From Micromonospora sp. WMMD1120 (lineage in GTDB: Bacteria; Actinomycetota; Actinomycetes; Mycobacteriales; Micromonosporaceae), in the NCBI RefSeq assembly GCF_029626235.1, contig NZ_JARUBO010000005.1, positions 6,544,001-6,608,000 on the forward strand: a DNA stretch of 64,000 nucleotides. The letters run 5' to 3'. The notes under the pieces are model-generated. The model ran no database searches. It was not told the origin of the DNA and was given only the letters and a program-made list of their open reading frames with translations. Of this stretch, positions 60,938 through 64,000 are shown in pieces. A program made the translations under genes and the position numbers. The first letter of the stretch is position 1, and each line of letters opens with the position of its first letter.

Positions 60938-62038
60938 TCAGTCCAGGTAGGACTGGAGGGCGCCCGAGCGACGGACGTCCAGGGTGGCGCAGTGGAACGA
61001 GCCGCCGAAGCTGTTGAAGTTGCGGAAGTTGCAGGGAATCGGGGTGAAACCCCAGCTCCGCAGCGCCGCGATCATCGGCTCGTCCTGGGCCTCGACGACG
61101 ACGCGGTTCTCGTCGATCGAGAACAGGTTCATGTTGATCCACTTGCTCGTCATGTAGAGCGGGTGGGAGTCCGGCAGCGCCGGCGTCGGCGCGGGCAGCA
61201 GGTCCCAGGCCTTGAACATCTGCGGGACCTTCGTCACCCGCTCCGGGTTGACCAGCAGCTTGCCGGGCGCGAGCGGGGTGATGGTCGCGTCGATGTGCAT
61301 CGGGTGGTCGTCGTCGAACTCGAGCAGCCGTACCCGGTACTGGTCGCCGAGGTGGCGGGCCAGCCAGGCGACGCCGAACTCGTTCGTGACGTTGCTCTTC
61401 TGCCCGACGATGTCGCGGCCGAAGCGCATGAAGTCCGCCGCGTCGAATGTGGGCTCGAACTCGGTCACCACCAACCGGGTCGGGTCACCCGGGGCGGGTT
61501 CCGACCATTCCAGGTCGTAGAGCTCGTCGAGCAGCTCCGGCTTCGGACCAGCGCTCCACCGGGCGCCACCGTGGAAGTATTCCTTCAGCAGCGGGCGGTA
61601 GGCCAGGCTCTCGTAGTAGCGCGACCGCCACGCCATCGGGCACTCGATGATCTCCTCGCCCACCACCAGCAGCGCGTCACGCGGCATGGCCGCGTACATC
61701 CCGGTGCTCGTCCAGGCGCCGGTCGAGTACTCGCGGCGCTGCGGGATCGGCTCCGGCCGGCGCACCGTGACGCCCTCGGCCTCCAGCAGGCTGACGAACT
61801 CGTCGAGCTCCCGCTTCGCGGCCCTGACGATCTCGGGCGGGAACGGCCGCCCCTGCTCGCGTCGGAACGTCTCGTGCTGGCCGGCCGGGATGACCGGCTC
61901 CAGCGCGGGGTGCCAGGGCGGGAACGTCGCGTCGTCGACGATGCCGACGACGACCTCCTCCAGTGGATCCCATTCGGTGTACGAGCGGACCGGACTGTTG
62001 GTCACCTCCGGCGAGATGACCGCCTCTTCTAGGAACAT
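60938..62038 (-). CDS. L-arginine:glycine-type amidinotransferase
   Basis: 366 residues from ATG 62038; first gene of the ten-gene operon. It closely follows the AGAT/StrB1 fold: the FEPTFDAADFMRFGRD segment (catalytic Asp region of vertebrate AGAT), MHIDAT (catalytic His) and SFHCATLDVRR with nucleophile Cys350. The family moves an amidino group from arginine to an amine, giving guanidinoacetate (AGAT, CyrA), scyllo-guanidino sugars (StrB1) or homoarginine (AmtA). Which acceptor is used here is unknown. Placed immediately before the GNAT and A-PCP genes, it probably supplies a guanidino group to the amino acid those proteins handle. Somewhat shorter than the mitochondrial enzyme because no transit peptide is present. 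Confidence 0.93.
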   Translation of the reverse strand: MFLEEAVISPEVTNSPVRSYTEWDPLEEVVVGIVDDATFPPWHPALEPVIPAGQHETFRREQGRPFPPEIVRAAKRELDEFVSLLEAEGVTVRRPEPIPQRREYSTGAWTSTGMYAAMPRDALLVVGEEIIECPMAWRSRYYESLAYRPLLKEYFHGGARWSAGPKPELLDELYDLEWSEPAPGDPTRLVVTEFEPTFDAADFMRFGRDIVGQKSNVTNEFGVAWLARHLGDQYRVRLLEFDDDHPMHIDATITPLAPGKLLVNPERVTKVPQMFKAWDLLPAPTPALPDSHPLYMTSKWINMNLFSIDENRVVVEAQDEPMIAALRSWGFTPIPCNFRNFNSFGGSFHCATLDVRRSGALQSYLD

Positions 62039-63284
62039 GACCCGCCTTCGCTGGTGGTTGGTCGGTTATCGATCCCTGCCCATGGACAGCAGCATCCTCG
62101 CTGCGGGGGCGCCGATCGTCGGCACATCAAGGAAGTTGAGGTGAACGAAGCGGACCGGCTCGGCTGCCGGCGCGCCGCACGGTCGTCAGCACGGCGAGGG
62201 TGCTGTCGTCGAGGTGGTGGCGAGCGTCGACCCCGGCCCCGTCGGCTGCTCGGAACGCTCGGGCCAGCTCAGTTCGGGACGCTCGACGGAGTGCCGCGCG
62301 CGGAGGCCCGTCGCCTCCTCGCGCCGGCGGCGGGCGGCGGGACGGACGCCCACTCGGCGCCCCCGCGACGGACCGGAATGTCGAAACAAGAATGCGCCAC
62401 GAACCCTGCCCGGCACGAGGGGGCGAGGGTTTCCGGCGTCGCCATCACATTTTTGGATATGGACCGGTGGATGCTCTGCATCAATTGTTCAACCCCGTTA
62501 TTGTCGGATGAGTAAACCGACCGACGCCGATGCTAACCCACGCTTCACTGATCTTCAACGATGCCGCTCCCCGATGGCCCATTTTGTCGCCCTGACCAGG
62601 AGAGATGCGCCAAAAACTACGCGCCGTGACGTTGCCCGGAGCAACGGTTGGGTCGGCCCGTCACGAGCCCGCGGCGCTGTCGATCGGCGAGCGGGCGACG
62701 CGGCCGACCACACGGGCAGCGCGACACCCGGCCTTCGCCCCGGACGCGGCAGGCCACCCCGGCGCCGATCCGGCAACACCACCCGACGTCCCGCGCCGAG
62801 CCGCGACCGGCGAATGAGAGCCCGGCAATTGCCGGGAAAACCATCGTTAATGTACGGTCACACAGCGCTGCCCGTTACCCGCGCGCACTCATCCCAGCGC
62901 AGTCGCAGACGGTGACGACGGCGGAATAAAGGGTCGGAATGTGTCGCCTCCCACGGCGCGGAGACGGTCACCAACACGCTCTGTCGGTATTAGTTTTTTT
63001 GTAGCGGGAGCGCCCCTTGACGGCGCGGAGCACCAACGGCAAACATTGCTCCGTGGCGATACTGGGAGGCACCCTCGGTGGCGCCGTCGCCGTCCCGGCG
63101 GTGCTCGCCGCCGCCACCACGCCGACCACGCCGCCGGCCGCGCGCCCACCGGACCGCACCGGGCCCGGCGGCACCGGCCGGGTGCCGGGCGGCTCTCCCG
63201 CGCCGACGGCAGCCGGATGACCGCCTCCGGGTGAGCGCCCCCACGGCGGGTGGCCGGCCGGAACCCCGCAGAGGAAGTGACACC
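62039..63284. promoter_or_regulatory. 1.2-kb divergent region without a convincing gene
   Basis: Separates the leftward NRPS operon from the rightward cupin-type oxygenase. Several AT-richer stretches (around 62446-62520 and 62985-63000, the latter with seven T in a row) are likely promoter sequence. Open frames in it have poor codon bias and no recognisable motif. A perfect palindrome at 62821-62836 is the only strong structural element I can see. Confidence 0.6.
62821..62836. promoter_or_regulatory. Perfect 16-bp palindrome, possible operator
   Basis: CCCGGCAATTGCCGGG reads the same on both strands and is followed by AAAA. It could be a dimeric repressor site between the divergent units, or a 6-bp stem with an AATT loop. 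No matching regulator gene is within the window apart from the LuxR-type protein at 41885. Confidence 0.4.
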
Positions 63285-64000
63285 ATGACACTCGACTCAA
63301 GCCTCGGTGACGGCCCCTCGACCGACCTCGACGAACTACCCGAGCGCCTGCGCGCCGCCGGCCTGCGAATCCAGGCCGTGCCGGAGGTCGTCGACGCCAC
63401 CCCCGCGGATCTGGAGCAGGCGCTCCGGCAGCGCCGCGGGCCGGCGCTGTTCCGCGGGTTGGCGGACGACTGGCCGGCCCGCTCGGCGTGGACACTCCCC
63501 CGGCTCCGGTCCGATCACGGCGACCGGCAGGTCACCGCGCTGATGGACCTGCCCGCCAACGGCGTGCTCTTCCCCACCGACCAGAAGAACTACGAGCAGA
63601 GCATGCCCTTCGCGCAGTTCGTCGACCGGATGCAGGTCGCGACTGCGGCGTCGCCGTGCTACCTGGCCTACACCCGGGTCGGGGACCTGTTCCCGGACGA
63701 GGACTACGACTTCCGCCAGTACACGAGCGGCTACGGCGACGACACCGACACCCGGGTCTGGATCGGCTCGGCCGGCACCCGCTCGATGCTGCACTCGGAC
63801 CTCAAGGACAACCTGTTCTGCCAGGTCGTCGGCGAGAAGAGCATCTTCCTGGTGCCGTGGTCGGACACCACGGCGGTCTATCCCTTCCCGGACAACCTGG
63901 TCAACAGCCGGGTCGATCTGGCGGCGGTCGACCTCGGCCAGTTCCCCCGTCTGCGGCAGGCCACCGTCTACGCCGGCACGGTCCGCCCCGGCGACATCCT
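63285..64000 (+). CDS. Cupin-8/JmjC-like Fe(II)/2-oxoglutarate oxygenase, 3' end outside window
   Basis: Partial: ATG 63285 with GAGGAAG seven bases upstream, open to the window end (238 residues visible). The N-terminal region (PALFRGLADDWPA) and the HxD iron-binding pair His170/Asp172 in MLHSDLKDNLFCQV followed by GEKSIFLVP fit the cupin-8/FIH-like JmjC family of small-molecule and protein hydroxylases. The distal His would lie beyond the window. It is transcribed away from the amidinotransferase operon. A second hydroxylation of an amino-acid unit is plausible, but neither substrate nor membership of the cluster is proven. Confidence 0.85.
   Translation, partial: MTLDSSLGDGPSTDLDELPERLRAAGLRIQAVPEVVDATPADLEQALRQRRGPALFRGLADDWPARSAWTLPRLRSDHGDRQVTALMDLPANGVLFPTDQKNYEQSMPFAQFVDRMQVATAASPCYLAYTRVGDLFPDEDYDFRQYTSGYGDDTDTRVWIGSAGTRSMLHSDLKDNLFCQVVGEKSIFLVPWSDTTAVYPFPDNLVNSRVDLAAVDLGQFPRLRQATVYAGTVRPGDI

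Noticed and set aside
62054..62915. Several overlapping open frames in the 1.2-kb gap before the cupin-type gene
   Set aside because: None shows coding-like third-position bias, a good ribosome site or any recognisable motif.
62994..63000. Run of seven T as a possible intrinsic terminator
   Set aside because: No stable stem precedes it on the plus strand; it more likely belongs to an AT-rich promoter region.
63017..63220. Possible 67-residue Ala/Pro/Gly-rich peptide with a TTG start upstream of the cupin-type gene
   Set aside because: Its N-terminal half is hydrophobic enough to suggest a signal peptide, but the start codon and ribosome site are weak, composition is low complexity and no family is recognised, so I did not call it a gene.

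Overview
This is high-GC actinomycete DNA (roughly 70 % G+C by eye, GTG and TTG codons common, GGAGG-type ribosome binding sites). Type I PKS modules, a LuxR-HTH regulator with a TTA leucine codon and SyrP-like and AGAT-like enzymes point to an actinomycete, perhaps Micromonosporaceae, but the genus is a guess. Almost the whole window is one hybrid polyketide/non-ribosomal peptide cluster whose product I do not recognise.

Left two thirds (1-41585, minus strand): four giant modular PKS genes transcribed right to left. The gene at 32451-41585 carries a KSQ-AT-ACP loading module (active-site Cys replaced by Gln) and module 1. The gene at 15570-32291 carries modules 2-4, the gene at 5135-15547 modules 5-6, and the gene running off the left edge module 7. 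If the order is colinear, AT motifs and reductive domains predict a propionate-started, mostly reduced chain ending in a conjugated 2,6-dimethyl-2,4,6-trienoyl thioester. Several AT, ER and KR stretches are near-identical copies of one another and use different codons from their surroundings, so the megasynthase is a mosaic shaped by recombination.

Middle (41586-45287): a divergent control region, then a pathway-type regulator with TTA at codon 3, a short-chain dehydrogenase and a cytochrome P450. The P450 ends at a 16-bp perfect hairpin facing the next operon.

Right (45288-62038, minus strand): a tightly coupled ten-gene operon, most junctions being ATGA overlaps. In transcription order it encodes an arginine:glycine-type amidinotransferase, a GNAT protein, an A-PCP protein, a stand-alone C domain, a P450, a PCP-C didomain, an MFS exporter, a SyrP/TauD-type dioxygenase, a C*-A-PCP-TE protein and a half-C-A protein. 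The A domain of the TE protein reads as aspartate-specific, its C-like domain has lost HHxxxDG, and its thioesterase has Cys in place of the nucleophilic Ser. Together with the adjacent SyrP-like hydroxylase this suggests on-line beta-hydroxylation of Asp and possibly release as a strained ring such as a beta-lactone. The NRPS is unusually split, so several domains must act in trans.

Far right: a 1.2-kb region without a convincing gene, containing a perfect 16-bp palindrome, then the start of a second iron/2-oxoglutarate-type oxygenase (cupin-8/JmjC-like) that runs off the window.
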